64,000 nt of DNA. It comes from CAVPFA01 sp963703655. GTDB taxonomy: Bacteria; Actinomycetota; Acidimicrobiia; Acidimicrobiales; Bog-793. A program made the position numbers and the translations under genes. Where the stretch lies: contig CAVPFA010000006.1 in the NCBI GenBank assembly GCA_963703655.1, positions 496,001-560,000 of the forward strand, read 5' to 3'. Below are positions 55,854-64,000 of this stretch, one piece after another (positions within the stretch are counted from its first letter, which is position 1; every line of letters begins with the position of its first letter). The notes below the pieces were generated by a model, which was given only the letters and a program-made list of their open reading frames with translations, ran no database searches and was not told where the DNA came from.

Positions 55854-56801
55854 TCAGAAGTAGATCATGCGCTTGGCGCGTTCGACGACCTCATCCAGGT
55901 CGTCGGTCCAAGCCCCGGTCGACAGGTACTTCCAGCCGCCGTCAGAGCAGACGAAGACGATCGTCGCCTCTTCGACGGACTCGGCGCACTTGATCGCGCC
56001 TGCGAGCGCGGCGCCGGACGAGATGCCGGCAAAAATGCCGAGATCCGCGAGGCGCCGCGTCCACACGATCGAATCCCGGGGGCCGACAATCGTCTTGCGG
56101 TCGAGCAGGTCCGCCCCTCCCTGCTCGACGAATATCGGCGGGATGTAGCCGTCGTCGAGGTTGCGGAGACCCTCGACCGTTTCACCTGCCGGCGGCTCGA
56201 CCGCCCAGACCTGCACCTTGGGATTGTGCTCCTTCAAGTAGCGGCCGGCCCCGAGCAACGTCCCGCTCGTGCCGAGGCCCGCGACGAAGTGCGTGATTCC
56301 GGGGCAGTCGCGCCAGATCTCCGGTCCGGTGCCCTCGTAGTGCGCCCTCGGGTTGGCGGCGTTGCCGTACTGGTACAGGAACGTCCATTCGGGGTGCTCG
56401 GCTGCCAGCTGCTGCACCAAACGGACGGCGCCGTTCGACCCCTCGTTCGCCGGTGAGTCGATGACCTCGGCGCCCCAGACCTCGAGCAGCTGGCGACGCT
56501 CGATCGACACGTTGCCGGGCAGCACGATCTTCAGCTTGTAGCCCTTGATCCGGCACACGAGAGCCATGCCGATCCCCGTATTGCCCGACGAGGCCTCGAC
56601 GAGCGTTGCACCCGGAACGAGAAGCCCCTTGCACTCGGCATCCTCGATCATCGAGAGCGCGATGCGGTCCTTGACCGACCCACCGGGATTCTGACCCTCG
56701 AGCTTGGCGACGATACGCACGCCGGGCTTCGGGCTCAGCGAGGAGACGTCGACGAGCGGTGTGTTCCCGATCAGTTCCAAGACGCTGCTGAGCACGGGCA
56801 C
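55854..56801 (-). CDS. cysM: Cysteine synthase CysM (CysO-dependent type)
   Basis: A 315-residue PLP enzyme: ELIGNTPLVDV at the start, the PLP-lysine segment NPGGSVKDRIALSM near residue 38, EASSGNTGIGMALV (asparagine loop) near 70, GLGTSGTLLGAGRYLKE near 175, and a C-terminal region ending EVVERAKRMIYF. The adjoining cysO and mec genes identify it with the mycobacterial O-phosphoserine sulfhydrylase, which takes sulfide from CysO-thiocarboxylate. The gene order cysM-cysO-mec on one strand is that of the known pathway. Confidence 0.9.
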   Translation of the reverse strand: MPVLSSVLELIGNTPLVDVSSLSPKPGVRIVAKLEGQNPGGSVKDRIALSMIEDAECKGLLVPGATLVEASSGNTGIGMALVCRIKGYKLKIVLPGNVSIERRQLLEVWGAEVIDSPANEGSNGAVRLVQQLAAEHPEWTFLYQYGNAANPRAHYEGTGPEIWRDCPGITHFVAGLGTSGTLLGAGRYLKEHNPKVQVWAVEPPAGETVEGLRNLDDGYIPPIFVEQGGADLLDRKTIVGPRDSIVWTRRLADLGIFAGISSGAALAGAIKCAESVEEATIVFVCSDGGWKYLSTGAWTDDLDEVVERAKRMIYF

Positions 56802-56821
56802 GGCTTGGCTGGGGAGCCGAC

Positions 56822-57100
56822 CTAGGCACTGCCGCCGGCGACAGCGGGCAGGATCGAGACGATGTCGCCCGGATTCAGTTTCGTGTCGAGGTTGTCCAGG
56901 TAGCGGACGTCGTCGTCGTTCAGGTAGACGTTGACGAATTTGTGGAGCACCCCGTCCTCGGAGACCAGCTGGCCGGCCATGCCTGGGTAGGCGTCCTGAA
57001 GGGCCTCGAGAACCTCACCGATAGTCGCTCCGTCGACGCGCACCGAGCTCTGCCCTCCTGCGTGTTGGCGGAGCAAAGTTGGCAATCGGACTTCGGGCAC
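56822..57100 (-). CDS. cysO: CysO-like sulfur carrier protein with residues after the GG
   Basis: A 92-residue ubiquitin-like protein: VRLPTLLRQHAGGQSSVRV, TIGEVLEALQDAYPGM, FVNVYLNDDDVRYLDNLDTKL and GDIVSILPAVAGGSA. Sulfur carriers work through a C-terminal GG; here two more residues (Ser-Ala) follow before the TAG stop at 56822. They would have to be removed before thiocarboxylation, possibly by the JAMM protease encoded next door. The 20-bp gap to cysM and the 36-bp gap to mec fit an operon. Confidence 0.85.
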   Translation of the reverse strand: MPEVRLPTLLRQHAGGQSSVRVDGATIGEVLEALQDAYPGMAGQLVSEDGVLHKFVNVYLNDDDVRYLDNLDTKLNPGDIVSILPAVAGGSA

Positions 57101-57136
57101 TGCCGCCTCCGGAAAGTTGACCGTTTCAGTCAGATA

Positions 57137-57598
57137 CTAACGCCGCTCGACTTCTAGCGATTCCTCGGTCACGAGGCCGTCGACGATTCGGTACGAGCGC
57201 ACCGAGGCAACCTCATGGCGTAACGAAACGAGCACGTAGTGCCAGGTCGGATCCGGCGCCTGACGGACGTCGGTCGGCGAGGGGTAGGGATCCGTATGGG
57301 TGTGCGAGTGGAAGACACCGATGACCGAATGGCCGGCGGCCTCGGCCGCCCGGTCGATCCGGAGATGCTCGCCAGGGTCGACCGTGTAGATCTGAGCGGA
57401 CGCTGCCAGGTTCCGGGTCGGGCTCACGGAGACGACGACGCCCGTGACCGGATCTCCCGTGAGGAGCCCGCAACCCTCCTCGGGGTAGGTGGAAAGGCAG
57501 TGCGCGATCATCTCGTCCAGGTGCGCCGGGGTCAGGTACAAACAGGTAGGCAACGCTGATCCGGTCCGTGAGGCTGCGTCTGCGCCGGAATCACCCAT
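57137..57598 (-). CDS. mec: Mec-type JAMM metalloprotease of the CysO pathway
   Basis: The 153-residue protein has the JAMM motif: Glu in YPEEGCGLLTGD near residue 33, and HSHTHTDPYPSPTD near 95 (HxH-x7-S-x2-D). The family releases cysteine from the CysO-cysteine adduct. ATG 57598 is preferred to the longer ORF because everything upstream is smpB on the opposite strand. The start lies only 27 bp from the divergent smpB start. Confidence 0.88.
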   Translation of the reverse strand: MGDSGADAASRTGSALPTCLYLTPAHLDEMIAHCLSTYPEEGCGLLTGDPVTGVVVSVSPTRNLAASAQIYTVDPGEHLRIDRAAEAAGHSVIGVFHSHTHTDPYPSPTDVRQAPDPTWHYVLVSLRHEVASVRSYRIVDGLVTEESLEVERR

Positions 57599-57625
57599 CA
57601 GGGCCGCACGGTAGCGTCTCCGGCG

Positions 57626-58166
57626 ATGGTCACGAGGAAGCCCGTCGGGGCCAAAGGCACCACCGGCAAGCTCAAGGCGGCCTCGAGTGACTCCCAGGAG
57701 CCGGTGATCCGCTACGTTGCGCGCAACCGGCGCGCCCGCCACGACTACGACATCCTCGAGGTCTACGAATGCGGGGTCGCCCTAAAAGGTGCCGAGGTGA
57801 AATCGCTCCGGCTGGGCCAGGCGTCGCTACAAGACGCCTATGCCCGGATCGACAACGGCGAGCTGTGGCTCCTCGGCGCCCACTTGGCGGCGTACGAGTA
57901 CGCATCGGGATTCGGCCGTTTCGAGCCGAACCGGCCCCGCAAGCTGTTGCTGCACCGCCGCCAGATCGATGAGCTCTCGGGTCGCGTCGCCCAGAAGGCG
58001 CTCACGCTCGTGCCGCTCAGCATCTATTTCAAGGACGGTCTTGCCAAGGTCGAGCTGGCGCTCGCGCGAGGTCGCCGGCTGTACGACAAGCGACACGCCA
58101 TCGCCGAACGCGGACGCGACCCGGGAGGCCCAGAGGGTGATCCGGGAGCATGAACGACGTCGCTGA
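57626..58166 (+). CDS. smpB: SmpB, tmRNA-binding protein, frameshifted near the end
   Basis: About 179 residues: VARNRRARHDYDILEVYECGVALKGAEVKSLR (OB-fold start, broken here at the usual EAGI/ECGV turn), SLQDAYARIDNGELWLLGAHLAAYE, RPRKLLLHRRQIDEL, LTLVPLSIYFKDGLAKVELALARGRRLYDKRHAIAER. As printed the frame ends RGRDPGGPEGDPGA; removing one G at 58112-58113 gives DATREAQRVIREHERRR, the normal basic SmpB tail, ending at 58166. It delivers tmRNA to stalled ribosomes; ssrA is 0.6 kb downstream. Confidence 0.9.
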
Positions 58167-58222
58167 TCGTGCCGCTGAGGTCCCGCGGCTTCGCCCGCGC
58201 GAGAAACGACCCCCACTGGCCC

Positions 58223-58669
58223 CTACTTGCGGCGCCGGGAGCGACCGCCGATGAGGCCCTTGCCTCGCCGAGTCACTCGGAAGGCGAATACGGCGGCGCT
58301 GCCCATGAACAGCACCACGAGCCAGACGACCCCGCCGCCGGTAAAGGCCCAGACGACCACGCCAAGTGCATCGACGACGACCGTGTAGAGCACGAGACGC
58401 CGCAGCCAGGAAACTCCTCGCGCCGGTTGCTGAAACTCGCCGGCGAGGGCTGCGTCGAGCGAGAGAACCGACGCCCCCGGCAGGCCGGCCACGACGGCTT
58501 CAAGGTCTGTGATCGACCTGGCTCGAAAGATCTGCTCGATTCGCTCCTCCAGCTCCGCGTCGCCGAGGCGTCCGTCGGCGGCCTGATCCTGCACGAATTT
58601 GACAAAGCGCATCCGGCGGGCCTCCGTCGGTACTCCTCGCTGCGCTGGGTTCCCCTTACCCAAGACCAC
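58223..58669 (-). CDS. DUF1707-like protein with two membrane helices
   Basis: About 148 residues. The N-terminal EARRMRFVKFVQDQAADGRLGDAELEERIEQIFRARSITDLEAVVAGLPG follows the DUF1707 helical pattern (only the outline is given here: D/R-rich helix, GRL-x4-LEER, A-R-x-x-x-DL, LPG). The C-terminus has two helices (LVLYTVVVDALGVVVWAF, WLVVLFMGSAAVFAF) and a basic tail. It lies between smpB and ssrA on the opposite strand. GTG or ATG starts between 58669 and 58612 are possible. Confidence 0.65.
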   Translation of the reverse strand: MVLGKGNPAQRGVPTEARRMRFVKFVQDQAADGRLGDAELEERIEQIFRARSITDLEAVVAGLPGASVLSLDAALAGEFQQPARGVSWLRRLVLYTVVVDALGVVVWAFTGGGVVWLVVLFMGSAAVFAFRVTRRGKGLIGGRSRRRK

Positions 58670-58745
58670 CTGGACAGTCTTCCAGCTTCAGGGCACGCCG
58701 TGTGCGAGCGGGCCTGTATCCTCGCGCAAAGGACAACATCACCAA

Positions 58746-59096
<351 letters not shown>

Positions 59097-59141
59097 CGTC
59101 CACCCACCGGACCCGGCATGGTGCGTTGGTATCATGACGGC

Positions 59142-59351
59142 ATGCCGAAGAACCTCACCGTCCGCCTCCCCGACGACGTGGCCGCAGACGTCGAGGCTCT
59201 CGCCCGCGTCGAGGGCACGAGCCTGAACGAGACCATCAAGCACGCGTTGATCGAGGCGGTCGAAAGGCGCCGGAACGACCCCGAGTTCAGGGCCCGCCTT
59301 GCGAGGTTCATCGAAGAGGACCGAGAGCTGCTCGAGCGCCTCGCCAGGTGA
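59142..59351 (+). CDS. Ribbon-helix-helix (CopG-like) antitoxin candidate
   Basis: A 69-residue protein starting MPKNLTVRLPDDVAADVEALA, the short beta strand plus helix of ribbon-helix-helix DNA-binding proteins, then EGTSLNETIKHALIEAVERRR and an acidic tail likely to bind a partner. ATG 59142 is chosen over upstream ATG 59118 because the strand starts there. A coupled 20-codon ORF follows. Located just after ssrA, a common integration and gene-acquisition spot. Confidence 0.72.
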   Translation: MPKNLTVRLPDDVAADVEALARVEGTSLNETIKHALIEAVERRRNDPEFRARLARFIEEDRELLERLAR

Positions 59352-59410
59352 AGGTCCGCTACCCGGACCTCGCCGACTACGTCGGCGAGCGGCTTAGACG
59401 CCGCCGTTAG
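59348..59410 (+). CDS. Tiny ORF coupled to the antitoxin, possible toxin remnant
   Basis: GTG 59348 overlaps the antitoxin stop (GTGA) and reads VKVRYPDLADYVGERLRRRR, 20 residues. The RYxDLADYV beginning resembles the N-terminus of Doc/Fic-type toxins found after such antitoxins, but the rest of the domain is absent. It could be a truncated toxin or chance. Confidence 0.3.
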   Translation: MKVRYPDLADYVGERLRRRR

Positions 59411-59442
59411 GCCCGTGACTCCTGACAAGTGTGACGGCCCGC

Positions 59443-60645
59443 TCAGACTGTGCGCAGGGCCTCGGTCGGTGAGAGGCGGGCAGCCCTTATCGACGGGTAA
59501 AGGCCGGCGATGGCGCCGATGACGAGGGCGGCGGCCACCCCGCCGTACAGGGCCAGGGCAGGGATCACCACCGACCAGTGCTGGCTCCGGGCGTAGATGG
59601 CGGTCGCCGCCCCGCCGAAGACGGTGCCAGCCACGCCACCGAGGACCGACAGCATCACCGCCTCGGCCAGGAACTGCTCGGCGACGTGACGCCGGCTGGC
59701 GCCGAGCGCCCGGCGCAAGCCGATCTCGGAGCGGCGTTCGAGGACCGAGATGACCATCACGTTGGCGATGCCGACGCCGCCGACGAGGAGCGCCACTGCG
59801 CCGAGACCAAGCAGCAGGCCGTTGTACGCGCCCTTGGTGACGAGCTCGGCCTTCAAGATGTCGGACGGGAAGCTGACCGCCACGACCGAAGGGTCGGAGG
59901 GGCTGACGGTGGCGGGCAGCACGTCGGCGACCGCAGTGACCTGGCTTGGCACGCTGCGCAGGTAGAGCCCGGTCGGGTGGCCGTCGAAGGCGAAGTACTG
60001 CTCGGCGATTGGGAAACCGATGAACGCCATCGAGTCCATCTGAGCGACGAGCTGAACTGGGTTCAGGATGCCGACGACGGTGAACCCATGCCCGCCGATC
60101 CAGACCTGGGTCGGATTGGACAGGTTGTTGATCCCGAGGAGGCTGGCCGCCTCGGCGCCGAGGACGACCGCGGGGAAATGGGCTGTCGCCGCATTGAGGA
60201 ACCCGCCGTGGGCGAGGGTGACACCGAGGGTGGCTGGCAGAGCGGCGTCGGTCGCGGTGAGCGAGATGCCGTTGGTGTTGATGGCCGGGACGAACGAGTT
60301 GCGATAGACGTAGACGTTCTGGATGCTGCCGATCTCGGTCACGCTGGTGACGGGCCCGACGCGTGACACCATGCCTTCGGCGGTCACGGGCAGCTCGGTC
60401 GGCTGGCCGAAGGCGGTATTGCCCGGCTGGACGGTGATCAGGTTGCCGAGCTGGCCGAGCTCGTTCAGAAGACCCGACTTCGACGATTGCGAGATGCCGA
60501 GCACCCCGACGATGGCGGCGATGCCGATGCTGATGCCGAGTGCCGACAGCGACGCCCGCACCCGCCGGTTGCGAATGCCGAGGCTCCCTACTCGGACGAG
60601 GTCGCGACGGGAGAGCCGCGAGCCGCCGTCGGTGGTGTCAGGCAC
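59443..60645 (-). CDS. MacB/FtsX-type ABC transporter permease
   Basis: A 400-residue membrane protein: an N-terminal helix (VRASLSALGISIGIAAIVGVLGIS), a long extracytoplasmic domain of about 240 residues, and three C-terminal helices with GLGAVALLVGGVGIANVMVISVLERRSEIGLRRALGASRRHV, the FtsX-domain signature. It works with the ATPase and adaptor genes upstream to move substrate across or out of the membrane. GTG 60645 overlaps the ATPase stop by 8 bp; the longer ORF upstream is ATPase in another frame. Confidence 0.88.
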   Translation of the reverse strand: MPDTTDGGSRLSRRDLVRVGSLGIRNRRVRASLSALGISIGIAAIVGVLGISQSSKSGLLNELGQLGNLITVQPGNTAFGQPTELPVTAEGMVSRVGPVTSVTEIGSIQNVYVYRNSFVPAINTNGISLTATDAALPATLGVTLAHGGFLNAATAHFPAVVLGAEAASLLGINNLSNPTQVWIGGHGFTVVGILNPVQLVAQMDSMAFIGFPIAEQYFAFDGHPTGLYLRSVPSQVTAVADVLPATVSPSDPSVVAVSFPSDILKAELVTKGAYNGLLLGLGAVALLVGGVGIANVMVISVLERRSEIGLRRALGASRRHVAEQFLAEAVMLSVLGGVAGTVFGGAATAIYARSQHWSVVIPALALYGGVAAALVIGAIAGLYPSIRAARLSPTEALRTV

Positions 60646-61366
60646 CCGTCGGCGTGTCACCGATGATCCTCCCGTCTCGGATCTCGACGCGCCGATCCAT
60701 GGCAGCGGCCACCTCCGGGTCGTGGGTGATGACGACGATCGTTGTGCCCTCCCGGTGCAGCTCGCGGAGCAGTTCGAGGATCGATGCGCCCGTTGCCGAG
60801 TCGAGGTTCCCGGTCGGTTCGTCGGCCATGACGAGCGCCGGGCGTCCGGCCAAGGCGCGGGCGATGGCGGTGCGCTGCTGCTCGCCGCCCGAGAGCTGGT
60901 TCGGCCGATGCTGGAGGCGGTGGCCAAGGCCGACCCGCTCGATGGCGACCTCGGCAAGCCGCCGCCGATCGGCCACCCGCCCGCCCCGGTACAACAAGCC
61001 GTCGGCGACATTGTCGAGAACGCTCATGCCGTCTAACAGGAAGAACTGCTGGAATACGAAGCCGAGGCGGCGAGCACGCAAGCCGGACAGCTGCTTGTCG
61101 GACATGGTCGAGGTGTCCTCCCCGGCGATCCGGAGCGCGCCGGCGGTGGGTCGTTCGAGGGTGCCCATAACGTGCAGAAGGGTGCTCTTGCCCGACCCGG
61201 ACGGCCCGACGATGGCCACCAGCTCGCCCTGGTCGATCCGCAGGTCCACGCCGGCGAGGGCCACGACCGGCGGGTCGGCGGGGTACTCCTTGACCACGTC
61301 GACCAGCTCGAGGACCGGGGCCGGCGGTACGTTCCCTTCGACCGGGGCGGCAACCGTCAGCGTCAC
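60638..61366 (-). CDS. MacB/LolD-type ABC transporter ATPase
   Basis: A 242-residue ATPase: Walker A IVGPSGSGKSTLLHVMGTLERPTAG, Q-loop VFQQFFLLDGMSVLDNV, signature LSGGEQQRTAIARALAGRP, Walker B LVMADEPTGNLDS and switch His in VVITHDPEVA. The GNLD ending of Walker B is typical of the LolD/MacB group. Its ATG overlaps the adaptor's stop (ATGA at 61363-61366). Confidence 0.92.
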   Translation of the reverse strand: MTLTVAAPVEGNVPPAPVLELVDVVKEYPADPPVVALAGVDLRIDQGELVAIVGPSGSGKSTLLHVMGTLERPTAGALRIAGEDTSTMSDKQLSGLRARRLGFVFQQFFLLDGMSVLDNVADGLLYRGGRVADRRRLAEVAIERVGLGHRLQHRPNQLSGGEQQRTAIARALAGRPALVMADEPTGNLDSATGASILELLRELHREGTTIVVITHDPEVAAAMDRRVEIRDGRIIGDTPTGA

Positions 61367-62975
61367 GATGAGGGCACCTCGACCCTCGTGCCGACCGTGA
61401 CGCCGGACCCGCTGATCTGGACAAGGGTGTTGTCGTAGAGGCCGGTGGTGACCCCGACCAGATGGCTAGTGCCGCCGGTCACTACGTCCACCCCAAACCC
61501 ACCGCCGGCGAGGGCCAAGAGTGCGTTCACAGGCACGGCCAAGACGTTGAGCGCACGATCGGTCGTGATGTTGACGTTCACTGGCGCCTGGTCCAAGGTG
61601 GCCAGTAGCGGGGTGCTGTCCAGGGTGATCGTGACGGTCACGGTCGGGGTGGAGTTGCTGCCGCCGCCTCCGCCACCCCCTCCGCCCCCGGCGGAGGAGC
61701 AGGGCGACGAGCCGCCGCCGGTGGCGGGTCCACCGCTGCCGGTGCCGACGCCGCCACCGCCGGCGCAGGTGGCCACCGTGCCGACCGTCTCGATGCGCCC
61801 TCCCACTGTCGAGGTGCCGTCGGGCAGCACGATCGACACCGCGTCACCGGGCTTTACGAGGTACTCATCAGTGACATCCAAGTCGACCATCACGATCGGA
61901 GTGGTGCTGGTCGCGGTCAGCACGGCGCCCCCACTGCCACCGGCTCCACCACCCCCGACGGACTGCCCGACAGCAGGCGTGACCGAGGTGACCCGGATCG
62001 GACCAGGCTCGAAGACGACACCGCCGAGCAGGATCTCGCCGGTCGCCGGCAGGTCGAGGGCGCGCTGCCAGCGCCCGACCGCCGTCGCCGTGGCCAACGA
62101 GTAATCGTTGCTCTCCAATAGGCCGGCGCCGTAGCCGAGGGAGATCAGGTCGTGGGTGAGCTGGCCGACATCGGCGCCGTCGGACATCCCGACATAGAAC
62201 GCCCGGTAGGCGGCGATCGCGCCGTAGAGGAGCGGCACCGGTTCGTCGCCGAGCGAGTAGACGGGCTGGTCCTCCCTGATGATGCGTCCCACCTGCGGCA
62301 GAGAGGTGTATGTGGTGCCGGGGTTGGCCGCGCTTGACTGCAGCGAGGCCAGGGAAGCCTCGTCGCCCTGCAACCTTGTCTCGTCGGAGACGACCTTTGC
62401 CTGATTCTGGTCGTAGTCACGGGCTCCGCTCGATTGGGCGGCCGCCAACTGTTGCTGGGCCTGGGTGAGCTGGGTCTGGTCCTGGCTGACCTTCTGGGAG
62501 TCCTGTCTGCACGCCGTCGTGGAAGCACCTTTCCCGGCGCAGTCCTTTGTCTTTTGCGCCTGGTCGGCGTTGAGCGTCGACTGGGCGGCGTCGATGTTGG
62601 TGTGGGCGGCGGCGATCGCCTGGTTGTCGCCGCTCGACCCATCGGATCTGGCCTGCTCGTCAGCGGACAGCGTCTGCTGGTCCTGGGTGACCGCCTGCTG
62701 AGCCTGGGCGATCTGCTGGGCGCTTGTCCCCGTCGGAACGGCGACCGTGAAGGAACCCTGATAGCCGATCGAGCCGCCTACCTGCACAGTATTTGTGAGG
62801 GTGGTCCGCACGACGGCGGCGGTGGCTACCGAGCTGCTGGCCCCCGTCGAACCGGCTGGGCCGTCGCCTTTGCCGCTCGTTGCGGCGACGGCCACGCCCC
62901 AAGCCACCGCCCCGCCGACCAGGGCGCCGGCGACGGCGGCGACGCAGCGATCCGTCTAGTCGAGAACTCAGCCAT
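61363..62975 (-). CDS. MacA-like periplasmic adaptor with coiled coil and poly-Gly insert, frameshifted at the start
   Basis: About 537 residues. ATG 62975 gives MAEFSTRRIAA; after one missing base near 62941 the frame continues with a membrane helix (VAAVAGALVGGAVAWGVAVAA). Then follow a coiled coil rich in Gln/Ala (QQIAQAQQAVTQDQQTLSADEQ, SQDQTQLTQAQQQLAAAQ), a peptidoglycan-binding-like region (LTHDLISLGYGAG...TATAVGRWQRALDLPATGEIL) and beta-barrel segments. A low-complexity Gly/Ser insert with two Cys interrupts the barrel near 61660-61770. It should link the MacB-type exporter to the cell wall. Confidence 0.8.
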
Positions 62976-63678
62976 TGGCGCCCGCACCGGCGTTGGGGAG
63001 CGGACCGGCGCCCTCGAGCCTGATTGTTCCCGGTGGCGGCGGACCGCCCGCTCCCGGGACGTGTGCGCCCGTCTTCTGGGCGCAAAGCTTCGAGGCGTGC
63101 TGGAAAGTCGGGTTGTTCGGGTTCAAGTCGCCGCCCGCTCCAAGGTTGAACGACAGGGTGCCGTTGATGGGATCGGGGAAGTCCGTGACCCCGTTCGCCC
63201 GCATGCAATCGGAGAACTTCACAAGGGTCGCCTGGTCCGATCCGGTCGGCTGCCGGTTGCCTCCCAACGCAGTCTGAGCCGCGGTCAGGTACGTCCGACA
63301 GTACTGGCCAGGCCCGGAGTTGCCCTGCCCGCCTTTGTTCGTCCCGAATATCCCCCCCGTAATGGCCGGATTCCAATTGATGTTGATGTCCTTGTTGGCG
63401 TCAATGGTCGGATCGGCCTGCTCAGGATCGCCGTGGCTGCGCATGCAGGTAGCCCACTCGTCGACGAGCGCGGTCGCGTTGTCCGTGGGTGGCGTGGTCG
63501 TGGTACTCCCACCGGTGTGGCCGCTACTGGTCCCCACGCTTGTACTCGTCGGCAGGCTGGCGACCGTCGGGGAGCCGGCTGCCGGCGGCGCGCTGGAGCT
63601 ACTGCAACCAGCCAGCCCGATCGCCGCCCCAGTGAGGAGCGCCATAAGGCACCCTGGTCGCCCGTACTTACTCGTCAT
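62968..63678 (-). CDS. Secreted lipoprotein upstream of the MacAB-like genes
   Basis: A 236-residue lipoprotein: leader GRPGCLMALLTGAAIGLAGCSSSS (lipobox LAGC), Ser/Thr-rich linker, then two repeats of a Cys-containing motif, WATCMRSHGDPEQADP and FSDCMRANGVTDFPDPINGTLSFNLG, and a Pro/Gly-rich tail. The repeat (C-M-R-x-[HN]-G-x-x-[DE]-x-x-D-P) is also in the next, edge-cut gene. ATG 63678 sets the leader correctly; the stop overlaps the adaptor start by 8 bp. Confidence 0.75.
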   Translation of the reverse strand: MTSKYGRPGCLMALLTGAAIGLAGCSSSSAPPAAGSPTVASLPTSTSVGTSSGHTGGSTTTTPPTDNATALVDEWATCMRSHGDPEQADPTIDANKDININWNPAITGGIFGTNKGGQGNSGPGQYCRTYLTAAQTALGGNRQPTGSDQATLVKFSDCMRANGVTDFPDPINGTLSFNLGAGGDLNPNNPTFQHASKLCAQKTGAHVPGAGGPPPPGTIRLEGAGPLPNAGAGANG

Positions 63679-63709
63679 AGGTCTCCTCATCGGACCTGCT
63701 CGGCCGAGG

Positions 63710-64000
63710 TCAGCCCGTGACCGGGGTGGGACTGCCGTGCGGGGGGCCACCGCCGGGTACGCCGGCGGAACTAGAACTGACGTCTCCGGGCGGACCCCAG
63801 CCGTTGATCCACCAAGCTGGCGCGTCGATCTGCTTACCGCACACGCTGTTGGCCCTGATAAAGGTCGGGCTGTTCAGGTTGATGCCGGTGCCAATGAAAT
63901 TGGTTTGGTCCCCTACGGGATAGGGGTACGTGGGGATCCCGTTTGTCCGCATGCAGTCGGTGTACTGCACTAGCAAAGCCTCGTCGGGATTGAAGGGGGT
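63710..64000 (-). CDS. Paralogous secreted protein, N-terminus outside the window
   Basis: The frame is open to the window edge and ends at 63710. It contains YTDCMRTNGIPTYPYP and LNSPTFIRANSVCGKQ, the same Cys motif and PTF...Cys spacing as the adjacent lipoprotein, then a Pro/Gly/Ser-rich tail. The two genes probably arose by tandem duplication and belong to the export operon. Confidence 0.7.
   Translation of the reverse strand, partial: TPFNPDEALLVQYTDCMRTNGIPTYPYPVGDQTNFIGTGINLNSPTFIRANSVCGKQIDAPAWWINGWGPPGDVSSSSAGVPGGGPPHGSPTPVTG

Overview
High-GC DNA whose gene content points to an actinobacterium, possibly of the Acidimicrobiia: a CysM/CysO/Mec cysteine pathway, F420-type luciferase-like oxidoreductases, a PimB'-type mannosyltransferase operon, class II (B12-dependent) ribonucleotide reductase, Tat-exported substrate-binding proteins, many GTG/TTG starts and ATGA/GTGA gene overlaps. 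The lineage is inferred from gene content only.

Layout. (1) 1-7977, surface polysaccharide: the end of a membrane protein, then a leftward operon resembling wbpD-wbpB-wbpE-wbpI plus a GT4 glycosyltransferase (UDP-ManNAc3NAcA type sugar), and an FkbM methyltransferase with a long coiled-coil tail. (2) 8037-34193, a 26-kb catabolic island: six SDR dehydrogenases, an aldo/keto reductase, a ketopantoate-reductase-like enzyme, a TIM-barrel isomerase, an aldose-epimerase-like protein, two galactonate-dehydratase-like enolase-superfamily enzymes, a DapA/KDG-type aldolase, a 2-oxoacid dehydrogenase E1 alpha/beta pair, a glyoxalase-fold protein, an M24 hydrolase, a fumarase/PcaB-superfamily lyase, a complete peptide/oligosaccharide-type ABC importer, a second orphan binding protein and an IclR regulator. 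Four regions carry a shared operator-like motif (about RTTTCA-NNN-TRTGAAC), which ties the operons to the regulator. The most economical reading is uptake of an unknown carbohydrate conjugate, oxidation to a sugar acid, dehydration, aldol cleavage to pyruvate and oxidative decarboxylation. (3) 34199-40688, small mixed genes. (4) 40777-44065, nrdJ interrupted by a 137-residue mini-intein placed exactly at an active-site redox cysteine, with an NrdR-box palindrome upstream. (5) 44369-51613, glycerol kinase and a leftward PimB'/SRPBCC/ROK kinase/aminotransferase/PlsC operon. (6) 51752-59410, housekeeping: M32-like DUF885 peptidase, fused Phd-RelE toxin-antitoxin, rdgB, rph, cysM-cysO-mec, smpB and ssrA (tmRNA). 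(7) 59443-64000, a MacAB-like export operon with two related secreted proteins, the last cut by the window edge.

Data quality matters here. About 27 single-base indels break otherwise conserved genes, including the normally essential nrdJ and smpB. Most are one extra base in a short GC-rich run. I therefore treat most broken genes as intact genes carrying sequencing or assembly errors, and give whole-gene coordinates with the approximate shift positions. All functional names come from reading motifs by eye; no database search was run.
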